The notes under the pieces were generated by a model. It saw nothing but the letters and a program-made list of their open reading frames with translations, did not search any database and had not been told where the DNA came from. A program made the translations under genes and the position numbers. From Clostridium tagluense (lineage in GTDB: Bacteria > Bacillota > Clostridia > Clostridiales > Clostridiaceae), in the NCBI RefSeq assembly GCF_003865095.1, contig NZ_BHYK01000021.1, forward strand, positions 1 to 64,000: a stretch of 64,000 nt of DNA. Reading direction: 5' to 3'. Shown here piece by piece: positions 48,668-57,431 of the stretch (positions are counted from its first letter, which is position 1; each line of letters opens with the position of its first letter).

Positions 48668-49933
48668 TGCTTATATAACAAGAATAAAGGATATTAGAAA
48701 ACATAGTAATGCGGATAGGTTGCAAGTGGGAGAATGTTTTGGTAATTCTGTAATAGTCTCTTTAGAAACTCAAAATGATGAATTGATTGTATACTTCCCT
48801 ACAGATGGTCGTTTAAGTATGGAATATTGTGAGAAAAACAACCTGCTCCGAAAAAAAGATGCAAATGGAGTTAATATTGGTGGATATCTTGATGCTTCAA
48901 GCCGTCATGTCTCAACTATAAGGCTTAGAAAAGAGCAATCGGATGGATTAGTAATGCCATTAAAATCTCTTGAGACTTTCTGTGATATTTCTAAATTAAA
49001 AGAAGGGGATATAATAAATTCTCTTAATGGGATTCTAATTTGTGAAAAATACGTACCATTTAGAAAGCATAATCCGCAACAAGGAATTGCTAAAGAAAAA
49101 ATAATACATAGAATATCATATCCATTTTTTAAAGAACATAGTGATACTTCACAACTGGCATATTCACATAATGCTTTCAAAAAAGGTGATTTATGCTATA
49201 TAACTTTGAAGCAACATGGAACTTCCCAAAGAACAAGCTATTCTATTAAGGAAGTAACTAAAAAGATACCATCATTTATACAACCTATATTAAAGGCTCT
49301 CAAAATCAAAGTAAAGCCCAAGAGAACGTTAGCACTCATTACTGGTACTAGAAGGGTTGTGTTGTCAGAAACATTCGATTCCTTTAGGAAACCACACCAT
49401 GATTTCTTCACAGGAAAATTGAGACAGGGTGAAACAGTGTTTTGTGAAATTGTAGGATATGAAAATGATTGTAAAACTATTATGCCCGAGTGCTCAAATA
49501 AAAAACAAATGATAAGGAATTTATAAAGAAATATGGAGAAACCACAAAATTTACATATGGTTGTAATGAAGGTCAAAGTGATATGTATGTTTATAGAATG
49601 ACTTCTACCAATCCACAAGGTTTTATTGTTGAATATCCTTGGGAATTAGTAAAACTAAGATGTGAGCAAATGGGAGCAAAACATTGTATTGAATTTGATA
49701 AATTCATATTTACTACTATTGAAGATTTAATGGAAAGGGTAGATAAATATGTTGATGGAGCTGACCCTATTGGTCTAACTCATGTTAGAGAGGGTATAGT
49801 TGTAAGAATTGATGATAAGGAAAAATTTACCGCCTATAAACATAAAAACTTCTCTTTCAAAGTATTAGAAGGACTTATAAAAGCAGATGATATTATAGAT
49901 ATGGAAGAACAAGAAGATTTGGAGGTAGCATAA
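48660..49933 (+). CDS. RNA ligase (DRB0094/Rnl-type), split by a frameshift
   Basis: First part (48660-49526) has an N-terminal OB-like domain (HSNADRLQVGE) and the nucleotidyl motif LKQHGTSQR with Lys184; GETVFCEIVGY follows. The second part (to 49933) has YGCNEGQSDMYVYR, DGADPIG, REGIVVRID (motif IV) and YKHKNFSFKVLEG (motif V). Both parts are needed for one enzyme of ~424 aa. They are in different frames and join by -1 at the A6 run 49502-49507 (AATAAAAAAC). ATP-dependent RNA ligases repair tRNA cut by host anticodon nucleases. A homopolymer error, inactivating mutation or frameshifting are all possible. Confidence 0.8.
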
Positions 49934-49934
49934 A

Positions 49935-50108
49935 GTGGAAGAAGATATCTTAAAGTTGCAGGAAATATTAATAGTGTATGATGAAACTATATTTAATGAA
50001 GATTGGTCATACAGGGATTCAGACGAGGTTATTCAAGCAATAGTGAAAATTTGGAATCAGATGTCTTCAAAACATAAAGTAGATATGAATTTACTTCTTA
50101 GCAAATAA
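49935..50108 (+). CDS. hypothetical protein (57 aa), GTG start
   Basis: GTG just after the ligase stop, with GGAGGTA upstream. Acidic helical protein (MEEDILKLQEILIVYDE...). Not recognised; last gene before a promoter. Confidence 0.5.
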   Translation: MEEDILKLQEILIVYDETIFNEDWSYRDSDEVIQAIVKIWNQMSSKHKVDMNLLLSK

Positions 50109-50128
50109 AAAATTTAATCATTAAAAAT

Positions 50129-50171
50129 AATTATAAAATACGTTGACATAAATTAAATAAGGTGCTATTAT
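50129..50171 (+). promoter_or_regulatory. sigma-A promoter with AATTATAAAA box
   Basis: Box 50129-50138, TTGACA 50143-50148, 17-bp spacer, extended -10 TGC-TATTAT (50166-50171). Confidence 0.8.
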
Positions 50172-50172
50172 A

Positions 50173-50214
50173 TAACTACGGAGGATGATGCTTCCGTAGT
50201 TAATATATTTTATA
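50173..50214 (+). terminator. hairpin at the transcription start, attenuator-like
   Basis: 12-bp stem (50173-50184 with 50191-50202, one G-U pair, loop ATGATG) followed by ATATATTTTAT. It begins at or just before the expected start of the promoter above (~50178). It may shield the mRNA 5' end, or act as an early terminator that limits readthrough into the LigA gene block. Confidence 0.5.
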
Positions 50215-50242
50215 AGCAAAGATGAAAGGGAGATTGATATGA

Positions 50243-50713
50243 ATGAGTAATTTTAATAATCAATTAAAGATTTTTTTAATGGGGGTAAAAGAACTACATA
50301 TAGACCTAGATGTTATAACGGTATACGAAACAATTATCACAAATAAAAGTGGACTTAAAGAATTGATAAATGAGGATATTGATATTGAATATAAGTTTAC
50401 GTATATAGATAAATTAGAGGAAACAGGTGGATACATAACAGGAGAAATACAAGTTTCAAATAATATTTGTAAAAATAAATTTCACATAACATTAGATAAT
50501 TATTGTAATAACATGACAATTCACACATTAACATACATAGAAGAATATGATATGCAACCTATTTCAGATGAAACAAAAGAAGAATGGTCTGACTGTTTAA
50601 GTAAATATAGAAAAGAAAAAATTGAAAATGAAATATTAAAACAATCCAAAATTGTAGAAAACCAAAATCTTATATTGGCCAACTTAATTCAGAGTTTGGA
50701 AAATATAGCATAA
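50243..50713 (+). CDS. hypothetical protein (156 aa)
   Basis: Start at the ATG four bases after another ATG that stops at once; GGGAG upstream. Beta-rich N-terminal two thirds and a coiled-coil-like C-terminus (KYRKEKIENEILKQSKIVEN). Stop overlaps the next start (TAATG). Not recognised. Confidence 0.5.
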   Translation: MSNFNNQLKIFLMGVKELHIDLDVITVYETIITNKSGLKELINEDIDIEYKFTYIDKLEETGGYITGEIQVSNNICKNKFHITLDNYCNNMTIHTLTYIEEYDMQPISDETKEEWSDCLSKYRKEKIENEILKQSKIVENQNLILANLIQSLENIA

Positions 50714-51000
50714 TGGTTGAGTGTTGGAAAATCATAAAGAAAAAACTAATTGAAACAGATGACCTTAGCAAAACGTTATCTAAAACTTTATCTGATTTAC
50801 ATATAGCTCTGATTAATTTAAAAATAGTATCAGCTAACTCGGGAGAAAAAGGACATACCAGTGGTATAACACCCATAGCTGATTATATAGAAAGTATCCT
50901 AAATAACACTAATAAAAAATTAATTATTCATAAAAGTGGAAATTCAGAAATTAGTAAAAATGTAAGTATATTAGATGATTTCTTTGAAAATTATAAATAA
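50713..51000 (+). CDS. hypothetical protein (95 aa)
   Basis: Helical protein coupled to the previous gene by a one-base overlap; contains SANSGEKGHTSG..., no known motif. Could form a small complex with its neighbours. Confidence 0.45.
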   Translation: MVECWKIIKKKLIETDDLSKTLSKTLSDLHIALINLKIVSANSGEKGHTSGITPIADYIESILNNTNKKLIIHKSGNSEISKNVSILDDFFENYK

Positions 51001-51019
51001 GAGATAAGGAGAAATAATT

Positions 51020-51637
51020 ATGAAATACGGAGATTTAATATTAGTAACAAAATGTGGATGTGAACTTTTTGAATTAGGATTATTTATAAAAGAAAGACCT
51101 AATAATAACATTATATATGATAAGCTCTTTCTTTCAGAACATTACATAGATAATGGATTAACTAGAACAACTAAAGTAACTAAAATAGATTTGTCCTTAA
51201 ATGAATCTGTTGAATTAAAAAATGTAGTTGTTCCAATAACAAAAGATGCAGTAAAAGAATTATACGAAAACTTAATTGGAAAGGCAAATACTATTCCTAA
51301 ATATAAAACTTCTGAGACAACTTTACTTGAAATAAACAAATTTGAGAGATTGATAGAATTATTAAAATTTGAAATTAATCAAACTCAAAAAAACATATTC
51401 TATGGAGAAAGTATTTGTGGAACAGAATCCAAGTCAATATTAAATCAGAATATAGCTATGAAACAAAAGGCAAAAGGACTTAGAAAATTAGAATATAGAT
51501 TAGATTATATTAAAACTAAAGAATTAGAAACTTATAATAACTACATGGAACATAACAATAAAAGAATTGTAAAGTTAACAAAAACAAGAGATTATATGCT
51601 AAAATATTTAAGTGAAAACAACTTAGGAGGCTACTAA
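51020..51637 (+). CDS. hypothetical protein with coiled coil (205 aa)
   Basis: N-terminal beta-rich ~90 residues (MKYGDLILVTKCGC...) like small phage barrel proteins, then a long Lys-rich helical region with coiled-coil character. One base before the DNA ligase gene, so probably co-translated. Not recognised. Confidence 0.5.
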   Translation: MKYGDLILVTKCGCELFELGLFIKERPNNNIIYDKLFLSEHYIDNGLTRTTKVTKIDLSLNESVELKNVVVPITKDAVKELYENLIGKANTIPKYKTSETTLLEINKFERLIELLKFEINQTQKNIFYGESICGTESKSILNQNIAMKQKAKGLRKLEYRLDYIKTKELETYNNYMEHNNKRIVKLTKTRDYMLKYLSENNLGGY

Positions 51638-51638
51638 A

Positions 51639-53603
51639 ATGCTCAATATAAATCTGTTAAGAATGAAAGAATTAATTAGCCAATTAAACCCTGCTTCTGA
51701 TAGTTATTATAATTATAACATATCGGTTATGGAAAACAGAGAATATAATACAGGATTCGATGAATTAAAGGAATTAGAAGATATAACTGGCATAATCTTA
51801 AGTAATAGTCCTACACAAAGAGCAGGATATAAAATAGTAAATAGCGACTTACCAAAAGTCAAACATGACATTCCATTACTTTCACTTGGTAAGATAAAAG
51901 ATGCCAAGGAATTAGTCTCATGGATTGGAGATAGAGAAGGAATATTAATGGAGAAAATGGATGGAGGTACAGGGAAAACAAAATATATTAAACTGATTAA
52001 GGAATTAAGTACAAGAGGTGGTTCAGATACCAATGAAGGAGAAGATATAAGCCATAATATTAATAGCATAGGCAATATACCCCAAGCAATTTCAATAGAA
52101 AATGAGACTCAAGTTACTGGTGAAATGTATATGGATTTTGAAGATTTTAATAGAATTAACAGTAAAATTTTAGACCCAAAGAAAAAATATACCCATCCAA
52201 GAAATCTAGCTACTGCTACAGCAAGCATAATGGATAGCAGAATATGTAAAGAAAGAAACATTAAGTTCAAAGCCTTTAACATAATAAAAGGTATAGAATT
52301 TAAAACAAAAATAGAACAGTTGGAATGGCTAAAAGCACAAGGATTTGATACAGTTAATTATTGGTTAGTTAATAAAGATAATTTGGAAGAAAAAATGGAA
52401 GAAATTCAAAATAGTATCCCAAATTTACCATATCCAATAGATGGACTAGTATTAGCTTTTAATGACCTTGAATATGGATTGTCACTGGGCAAAACTAGCC
52501 ACCACTTTAAACATAGCATTAGCTTTAAATTTGAAGACTTATGGCATGAAACAAAATATGACTATACAGAATGGAATCCGACAAGGACAGGTCAAATAGT
52601 ACCTACAGGAATATTCAATACAGTTTTAATTGATAATTGTAGAATAAGTAGAGCTTCACTAAGTAATGTAAGCATATTCCAAAGTTTAAAGTTAGGTGAA
52701 GGAGATACAATTGAAGCATCCAAAAGAAATATGATAATACCTAAAATTGAAAATAATATTACTCGAAGTAATACAGAACAAATACCCACCAAATGTCCTG
52801 TTTGTGGCGGGCAAGTAGAGGTAAGGCAAGATAATGAGTCTAAAAAATTATATTGCTTAAATCCAACGTGTGATGCTAAATTATCTAAAACAATCGAACA
52901 TTATTGTATCAAATCGGCAATGAATATAAAGGGTTTATCATCTGCTACTATAGAAGCTTTTATGAAAAATAATATAATAAAAGATATCGGGGACTTATAT
53001 AAACTAGAAGATAAAAAGAATGAAATATTAAAATTACCTCGATTTGCAATACCTAGATATAATAAATTAATTTCTGCAATTGAAATATCAAAGAAAACAA
53101 CGTTAGTAAGATTTTTAAATTCATTGGGCATTCCAAACATAGGGCTTGGAACTAGTAAAGACATAGCAGAATATTTTGATAATAAATGGAGTAATATATC
53201 AGATGCAATTGAGAATGGATTTGACTTTGGAAAAATTGAAGATTTAGGTAAAATAACAAATGACTCCTTGTATTCATGGTATTTAAATGTTGATAATAAA
53301 AAATTAGTTCTTGATTTATTAGAGTATATAGAGTTTAATGAAGAAAAGAAAGTTAAGGTGGAAGACACGGATAATTTACTATATAATAAAACAGTATACC
53401 CTACGGGAGTTTTTAACTTAAAAAAAGATGAACTAAAAAGTAAACTAGAAGAAGTAGGAGCTATAATTGCCAATTCATATTCTAAAAAACTTGATTATTT
53501 ATTATGTGGACATGATACTAGTAAAACAACAAAACCTCAAAAAGCTATTGAAGATAAAGTTCCTCTCATGTTAGAGGAAGAAATGATAAAATATTTAAAA
53601 TAA
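51639..53603 (+). CDS. ligA: NAD-dependent DNA ligase
   Basis: 654 aa, full LigA layout: adenylation domain with EKMDGG (Lys106, the AMP-accepting residue), GEMYMDFEDFNRIN, PRNLATATASIMDS, LPYPIDGLVLAF; OB fold with PTGIFNTV; zinc finger CPVCGG...CLNPTCDAK; HhH region (IPNIGLGTSKDIAEYF); C-terminal BRCT (YPTGVFNLKKDELKSKLEEVG...). Seals nicks in replicated DNA and consumes NAD, linking it to the phage NAD genes. The usual N-terminal Ia domain appears shortened. Ribosome site AGGAGG in the end of the previous gene. Confidence 0.92.
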   Translation: MLNINLLRMKELISQLNPASDSYYNYNISVMENREYNTGFDELKELEDITGIILSNSPTQRAGYKIVNSDLPKVKHDIPLLSLGKIKDAKELVSWIGDREGILMEKMDGGTGKTKYIKLIKELSTRGGSDTNEGEDISHNINSIGNIPQAISIENETQVTGEMYMDFEDFNRINSKILDPKKKYTHPRNLATATASIMDSRICKERNIKFKAFNIIKGIEFKTKIEQLEWLKAQGFDTVNYWLVNKDNLEEKMEEIQNSIPNLPYPIDGLVLAFNDLEYGLSLGKTSHHFKHSISFKFEDLWHETKYDYTEWNPTRTGQIVPTGIFNTVLIDNCRISRASLSNVSIFQSLKLGEGDTIEASKRNMIIPKIENNITRSNTEQIPTKCPVCGGQVEVRQDNESKKLYCLNPTCDAKLSKTIEHYCIKSAMNIKGLSSATIEAFMKNNIIKDIGDLYKLEDKKNEILKLPRFAIPRYNKLISAIEISKKTTLVRFLNSLGIPNIGLGTSKDIAEYFDNKWSNISDAIENGFDFGKIEDLGKITNDSLYSWYLNVDNKKLVLDLLEYIEFNEEKKVKVEDTDNLLYNKTVYPTGVFNLKKDELKSKLEEVGAIIANSYSKKLDYLLCGHDTSKTTKPQKAIEDKVPLMLEEEMIKYLK

Positions 53604-53623
53604 TTCTAAACAGGAGTAAACTT

Positions 53624-54214
53624 ATGATAAGAAAAAGAGCAAAACAAAATAATATTATGTGGGCATGGGATAAAACTGAATTTTTTAAAATGCTTTATTC
53701 CACTACCTCAAATAAAGATTTAGCCCTTTTATTTAATACTACAATAGGTACTGTAGAAGCAAAGGCATTTAGATTAAGGTTACTAAAAACAAAGGAAACT
53801 ATTATCGAAATTCATAAACAGGGGCAACATAAAAAAGTGAGTAGAGCAAAAAAAATTACGGCTGAGGGGTTTGCCTTTATATATCGGCCACTACATCCAA
53901 ACTGTGATTTAAAAGGGTTTATAAAAGAATCTAGGCTTATAATGGAACAAAAATTAGGTAGATATCTAACTAAGGGAGGAATAGTTCTACATAAGAATAG
54001 AGATAACACAGATGATAGGATAGAAAATCTTGAAGTGGCAGACCATTTTAGAATAGATATTCTTCCGTCAGATATTTATAATGATAGGAAAAGTGGGATG
54101 CAAGTACAAGAAATAAGAGATAAATATAATATATCTATTAATACCTATTATCGAAAGCTTAAGCATGGAGAAAAAGATTATTGTCATCTCCCAAAACAAA
54201 GGATAGTAAAATAA
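53624..54214 (+). CDS. HNH endonuclease-like protein (196 aa)
   Basis: N-terminal helix-turn-helix (TSNKDLALLFNTTIGTVEAKAFRLRL), then an HNH_3-like core: KESRLIMEQKLGRYLTKGGIVLHKNRDNTDDRIENLEV, and a second helix-turn-helix at the end (VQEIRDKYNISINTYYRKL). The usual His-His before the Asn is changed to LHKN, so one catalytic His may be lost. Probably a free-standing homing endonuclease between ligA and small genes, perhaps decaying. Confidence 0.75.
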   Translation: MIRKRAKQNNIMWAWDKTEFFKMLYSTTSNKDLALLFNTTIGTVEAKAFRLRLLKTKETIIEIHKQGQHKKVSRAKKITAEGFAFIYRPLHPNCDLKGFIKESRLIMEQKLGRYLTKGGIVLHKNRDNTDDRIENLEVADHFRIDILPSDIYNDRKSGMQVQEIRDKYNISINTYYRKLKHGEKDYCHLPKQRIVK

Positions 54215-54228
54215 GGAGTGAATCATAA

Positions 54229-54423
54229 ATGTCTGAGCAAACGCATAATAAACTTCAACAAATTTTTGATAAAGTGGAATTATTAAAGACCGATGAAAAT
54301 ACAAAACTTATGTTAGAGGTATGGGACTTATTACAAGGGTTAGAAGAGTTAATTAACGTAGAGGAAGTTGAAAAGAAAACCGTACTTCAACAGAAATTGA
54401 ATGAAATATCAAAATTGTTATAA
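54229..54423 (+). CDS. helical protein (64 aa)
   Basis: Entirely helical with heptad-like leucines (VELLKTDENTKLMLEVWDLLQGLEELI...), probably a small coiled-coil oligomer. AAGGAG site. Not recognised. Confidence 0.5.
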   Translation: MSEQTHNKLQQIFDKVELLKTDENTKLMLEVWDLLQGLEELINVEEVEKKTVLQQKLNEISKLL

Positions 54424-54472
54424 TGAATAATATGAGAATATTGCGAATTAGATATTAAAAGGAAGTGATAAA

Positions 54473-54682
54473 TTGATTTTAACATGTAAGGCAACAGCTA
54501 AACCAGCATTTTCAACTTGCAATCTTTTTACCCAAGGCTCTATATATGAATTTATACCTGTGAATAACAGATATACTAATATCAATAATTACGTTGGGTA
54601 TATAAAAAAAGATGATGAGGGTCATAAACGGTGGTTGAGAAAAGTTTTCAAAGGAATGCACTTTTCAGAAGGTGAAAATTAG
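54473..54682 (+). CDS. hypothetical protein (69 aa), TTG start
   Basis: TTG behind AAGGAAGTG. Beta-rich, two Cys, ends FKGMHFSEGEN. It resembles small phage barrel proteins but no family is named. Confidence 0.45.
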   Translation: MILTCKATAKPAFSTCNLFTQGSIYEFIPVNNRYTNINNYVGYIKKDDEGHKRWLRKVFKGMHFSEGEN

Positions 54683-54697
54683 TTCGTAATTCAATAA

Positions 54698-54730
54698 TTT
54701 TCAGTAGGAGTCTGAATCTCCTTCTGAGAA
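54698..54730 (+). other. leader hairpin before the TAA-containing gene
   Basis: 13-position stem (54698-54710 with 54718-54730) with one T-T mismatch and one G-U pair, loop TCTGAAT. No U tract, so not a standard terminator. It lies 38 nt ahead of the disrupted gene at 54768. Confidence 0.4.
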
Positions 54731-54767
54731 TATTATGACCTACCGATTGGTTGAAAGGAGAAAGATT

Positions 54768-54977
54768 ATGAATGACCCTAAATCATAAAGTGACTGTGTA
54801 GGAACAATTAAATTACTTGAAACTGAATTATATCATGGAGAAGCACAAGGATGGAATCCTGTATTTAAACATCAAAGAACTTGTCCTGTTTGGCAATAAA
54901 TATATAAAGGATATTTTCAATCAGTATCAGTAAATACAGAAACACTTATTGTACGACCTAGATTAAAAAAGATGTAA
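54768..54977 (+). pseudogene. small gene interrupted by two in-frame TAA codons
   Basis: ATG behind AAAGGAG, 69 codons to a final TAA, with TAA also at codons 7 (54786) and 44 (54897). Between them the frame reads as ordinary protein (SDCVGTIKLLETELYHGEA...CPVWQ | IYKGYFQSVSVNTETLIV). Both internal stops could be CAA (Gln) changed by C to T. It looks like a recently decayed gene; TAA cannot be sense generally since almost every gene here ends with it. Confidence 0.5.
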
Positions 54978-55024
54978 AGTCTCATTTTAAATATATTAGG
55001 AAACAATTAATGGAGGAATCTATA

Positions 55025-55162
55025 ATGATTATTAAAGACTTGTCTAATGAAGAATTAATGAAAGAATTAAATTCCATATACGACTATTTTTGGGAGTTTA
55101 AGGTTTGTGCTCGAAGCAAAGTTAAACTAGCAAAATTAGAAACTATAAAAAAGAAATGTTAA
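55025..55162 (+). CDS. small helical protein (45 aa)
   Basis: ATG behind TGGAGG. Helical, Lys-rich C-terminus (MIIKDLSNEELMKELNSIYD...). Resembles short Spo0E-like or coiled-coil peptides in size only. Not recognised. Confidence 0.5.
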   Translation: MIIKDLSNEELMKELNSIYDYFWEFKVCARSKVKLAKLETIKKKC

Positions 55163-55187
55163 AAAGAATGAATAAGGGGGCATATTA

Positions 55188-55763
55188 ATGTATACAAAAC
55201 CATTTGATATATCAATGCTATGTGGTAGATTTCAATTATTTCATAAGGGACATGAGAGCCTAGTTGATGTAGCTTTAAAAATGAGTGATAGAATATTAAT
55301 ACTAGTTGGGTCAGCTCAAGAGATAGGTACTGAAAGGAATCCTTTTGACATTCAGACAAGAATAGAAATGATTAAAGAAGTTTATCCCGACAACAACGTA
55401 ATTGTAAAACCATTACCCGACCTAACAAATGAAGATGATATCACCTCTGATTGGGGAAGATATGTTATAAAGAATGTAAAGCAATATATATATAAGCTAC
55501 CCGAATTGATGGTTTATGGTAATGACGAAGCTAGGTCGAGATGGTTCGACTCAGAAGATATTAAAGACCTTACAGAGATTATTATACCTAGGAGCAGACT
55601 GCCTATATCTGCTACCCTGCTTAGGGATGCAATGATAAGAGATGATAAAGATATGTGGTTTAAATATCATAACCCAAAACTTCATAAACATTATGATAAA
55701 TTAAGGGGGCAATTACTAGAAACAGTTCCTTATAAAGCCAAGTTTGAATTTATGTTAAAGTAA
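55188..55763 (+). CDS. nadM: NMN/NaMN adenylyltransferase (NadM-type)
   Basis: 191 aa nucleotidyltransferase fold: GRFQLFHKGHESLV with the HxGH motif (His19, Gly21-His22), LVGSAQEIGTERNPF, and the late ISATLLRDAM motif (cf. ISST.IR). This layout fits the short NadM/NadR adenylyltransferases that join NMN or NaMN to AMP. It supplies the missing step between the transferase at 10.4 kb and NadE at 13.3 kb. Placed 42 kb from them, beside the PARP-like gene. No fused Nudix domain. Ribosome site AAGGGGG. Confidence 0.85.
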   Translation: MYTKPFDISMLCGRFQLFHKGHESLVDVALKMSDRILILVGSAQEIGTERNPFDIQTRIEMIKEVYPDNNVIVKPLPDLTNEDDITSDWGRYVIKNVKQYIYKLPELMVYGNDEARSRWFDSEDIKDLTEIIIPRSRLPISATLLRDAMIRDDKDMWFKYHNPKLHKHYDKLRGQLLETVPYKAKFEFMLK

Positions 55764-55804
55764 TATGGCTAAATAATTATAAAATAAAAATTAGGAGGAT
55801 AATT

Positions 55805-55879
55805 ATGATTGAAGCAATAATCGAAGCAATTATAGAACTAATCATAGATGTCCTATTTAAAAAACATAAAAAAAGGTAA
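55805..55879 (+). CDS. amphipathic micro-peptide (24 aa)
   Basis: ATG behind AGGAGG and an AATTATAAAA motif. A hydrophobic helix with regularly spaced Glu/Asp (MIEAIIEAIIELIIDVLF) and a basic tail (KKHKKR). Membrane-active or regulatory peptide; the clear ribosome site argues that it is translated. Confidence 0.45.
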   Translation: MIEAIIEAIIELIIDVLFKKHKKR

Positions 55880-55899
55880 TGAGATAATAAAATTAAAAC

Positions 55900-55928
55900 T
55901 TGACAATTATCTAACTATTGTTTATTAT
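55900..55928 (+). promoter_or_regulatory. sigma-A promoter
   Basis: TTGACA 55900-55905, 17-bp spacer, TATTAT 55923-55928; an exact TGn extension is not present. An AATTATAAAA motif lies downstream, in the leader (55946). Drives the 57-residue gene and the PARP-like gene. Confidence 0.65.
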
Positions 55929-55992
55929 GTTGATATATTAAAAATAATTATAAAACAAATAAAAAATATATAAACTGAGAGGAGACTAAAGC

Positions 55993-56166
55993 ATGAAAGT
56001 AATACATAAACATAAAGTAATTAAAGGATTTCCTTGTAAGAATAAAGTAATATTTACTATTATAACAGAAGATTATGGAAAGATAAGAATGTTTAACAAG
56101 AGAATTTTTGATGAAGCAATGGCAGACGGCTTTATAGAAGTAGAACATGATGCAGAAGAACTTTAG
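55993..56166 (+). CDS. hypothetical protein (57 aa)
   Basis: ATG behind GAGAGGAG. Small basic N-terminus (MKVIHKHKVIKGF) and acidic end. First gene of the PARP transcription unit. Not recognised. Confidence 0.55.
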   Translation: MKVIHKHKVIKGFPCKNKVIFTIITEDYGKIRMFNKRIFDEAMADGFIEVEHDAEEL

Positions 56167-56187
56167 GAATAAGAAGGAGTAGATTTT

Positions 56188-57405
56188 ATGGAAGATAAGA
56201 AGTATCTATATTTAGTTAAAGTAGAACCACATGCAAATAATAATAAATACTATAAAATGATACAATTAGATGATAATAATTTCCAAGTAGAATATGGTAG
56301 AATCGCATGTGCCAGTCCTGCGAAAAGAATATATGAAATGTCAGATTGGGATAGCAAATTAAAGGAGAAAATAGAGAAGAAACATTATGTTGACCAAACT
56401 AGACTAGTTGCCGAAATTAGAGTCACAGGGAAAACAAATGAATACATAGAAATAAAAGATGCCTCAATTAGAAATATAGTTTTAAGGCTTCAACAAATGG
56501 CAAGACAAGCCATAAAAGATAACTATACAATAACATCTGAAAGCGTTACAAAAGTGATGATTAATGAAGCTCAACTAATGCTAGATAAATTAATACATAG
56601 TAATAAAATGGATATATTTAATAAATTATTGGTTGAATTATTCCAAATTATACCTCGTAAAATGGCTAGAGTTTCTGATTATTTAGCTCATAATAATAAT
56701 GATTTTACAATTATAATGGAACGAGAGCAGGATTTATTAGATGTAATGGAAGGTCAAGTTAAGCAACAGGAATTAGTCCAAGATACGAATATAAGTGTAG
56801 AAGAATTACCATCTCAAACAATATTAGAAGTCATGGGTTTAAAAATTGAAAATATCACAGAAAAAGATGAACGGATTATAAAATCAAATTTAGCAGACAT
56901 AGCTAATAGATTTTGCCAAGGTTGGAAAATAACAAATTTAAGAACCCAAAAAAAATATGATAAGTTTATACAAGAAAATAAAATAAAAGATAATAGATTG
57001 CTATTCCACGGCAGTCGAAATGAGAATTTTTGGTCAATTATAAACAATGGATTAATATTGAGACCTTCTGCCATTATTACAGGTAAGATGTTTGGTTATG
57101 GTATTTACTTTGCCCCTAACCCTAAAAAATCATTAGGTTATACTTCTATTGAGGGTAGTTATTGGTCAAATGGTAATTCAAAATCTGCTTTCATGGGCTT
57201 ATTTGATGTGGCTTATGGTAAGCCATATGATGTATATTCTTTTGAGCATGATTATAATAGCCTAACTTATGAAAAGCTACAGAACAAATGTAGTGGAGCC
57301 AATTCATTACATGCACATAAAGATAAAGGCATGTTAAGAAATGATGAAATTGTAGTTTATCGTGAAGAACAATTAACGATTAAATATTTAATAGAACTAA
57401 AATAA
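56188..57405 (+). CDS. WGR-domain poly(ADP-ribose) polymerase-like protein
   Basis: 405 aa. N-terminal WGR-like domain (YYKMIQLDDNNFQVEYGRI, residues ~20-40 onward), a helical regulatory-type region (150-250), then a PARP catalytic fold: LLFHGSRNENFWSIINNGL (His274), FGYGIYFA (Tyr307) and NDEIVVYREEQ with Glu387. The H-Y-E triad is intact, so it should transfer ADP-ribose from NAD, probably as a polymer or to DNA/protein targets. WGR in eukaryotic PARPs senses DNA ends. In a phage it may modify host proteins or DNA, drawing on the phage-supported NAD pool. AAGGAG site. Confidence 0.87.
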   Translation: MEDKKYLYLVKVEPHANNNKYYKMIQLDDNNFQVEYGRIACASPAKRIYEMSDWDSKLKEKIEKKHYVDQTRLVAEIRVTGKTNEYIEIKDASIRNIVLRLQQMARQAIKDNYTITSESVTKVMINEAQLMLDKLIHSNKMDIFNKLLVELFQIIPRKMARVSDYLAHNNNDFTIIMEREQDLLDVMEGQVKQQELVQDTNISVEELPSQTILEVMGLKIENITEKDERIIKSNLADIANRFCQGWKITNLRTQKKYDKFIQENKIKDNRLLFHGSRNENFWSIINNGLILRPSAIITGKMFGYGIYFAPNPKKSLGYTSIEGSYWSNGNSKSAFMGLFDVAYGKPYDVYSFEHDYNSLTYEKLQNKCSGANSLHAHKDKGMLRNDEIVVYREEQLTIKYLIELK

Positions 57406-57431
57406 TTATAGAATAAAAGGAGAATGATTTC

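Noticed and set aside
54768-54977. Use of a recoded genetic code with TAA as an amino acid
   Set aside because: Almost all genes in the window end in TAA at sensible places; reading TAA as sense would fuse most neighbours.
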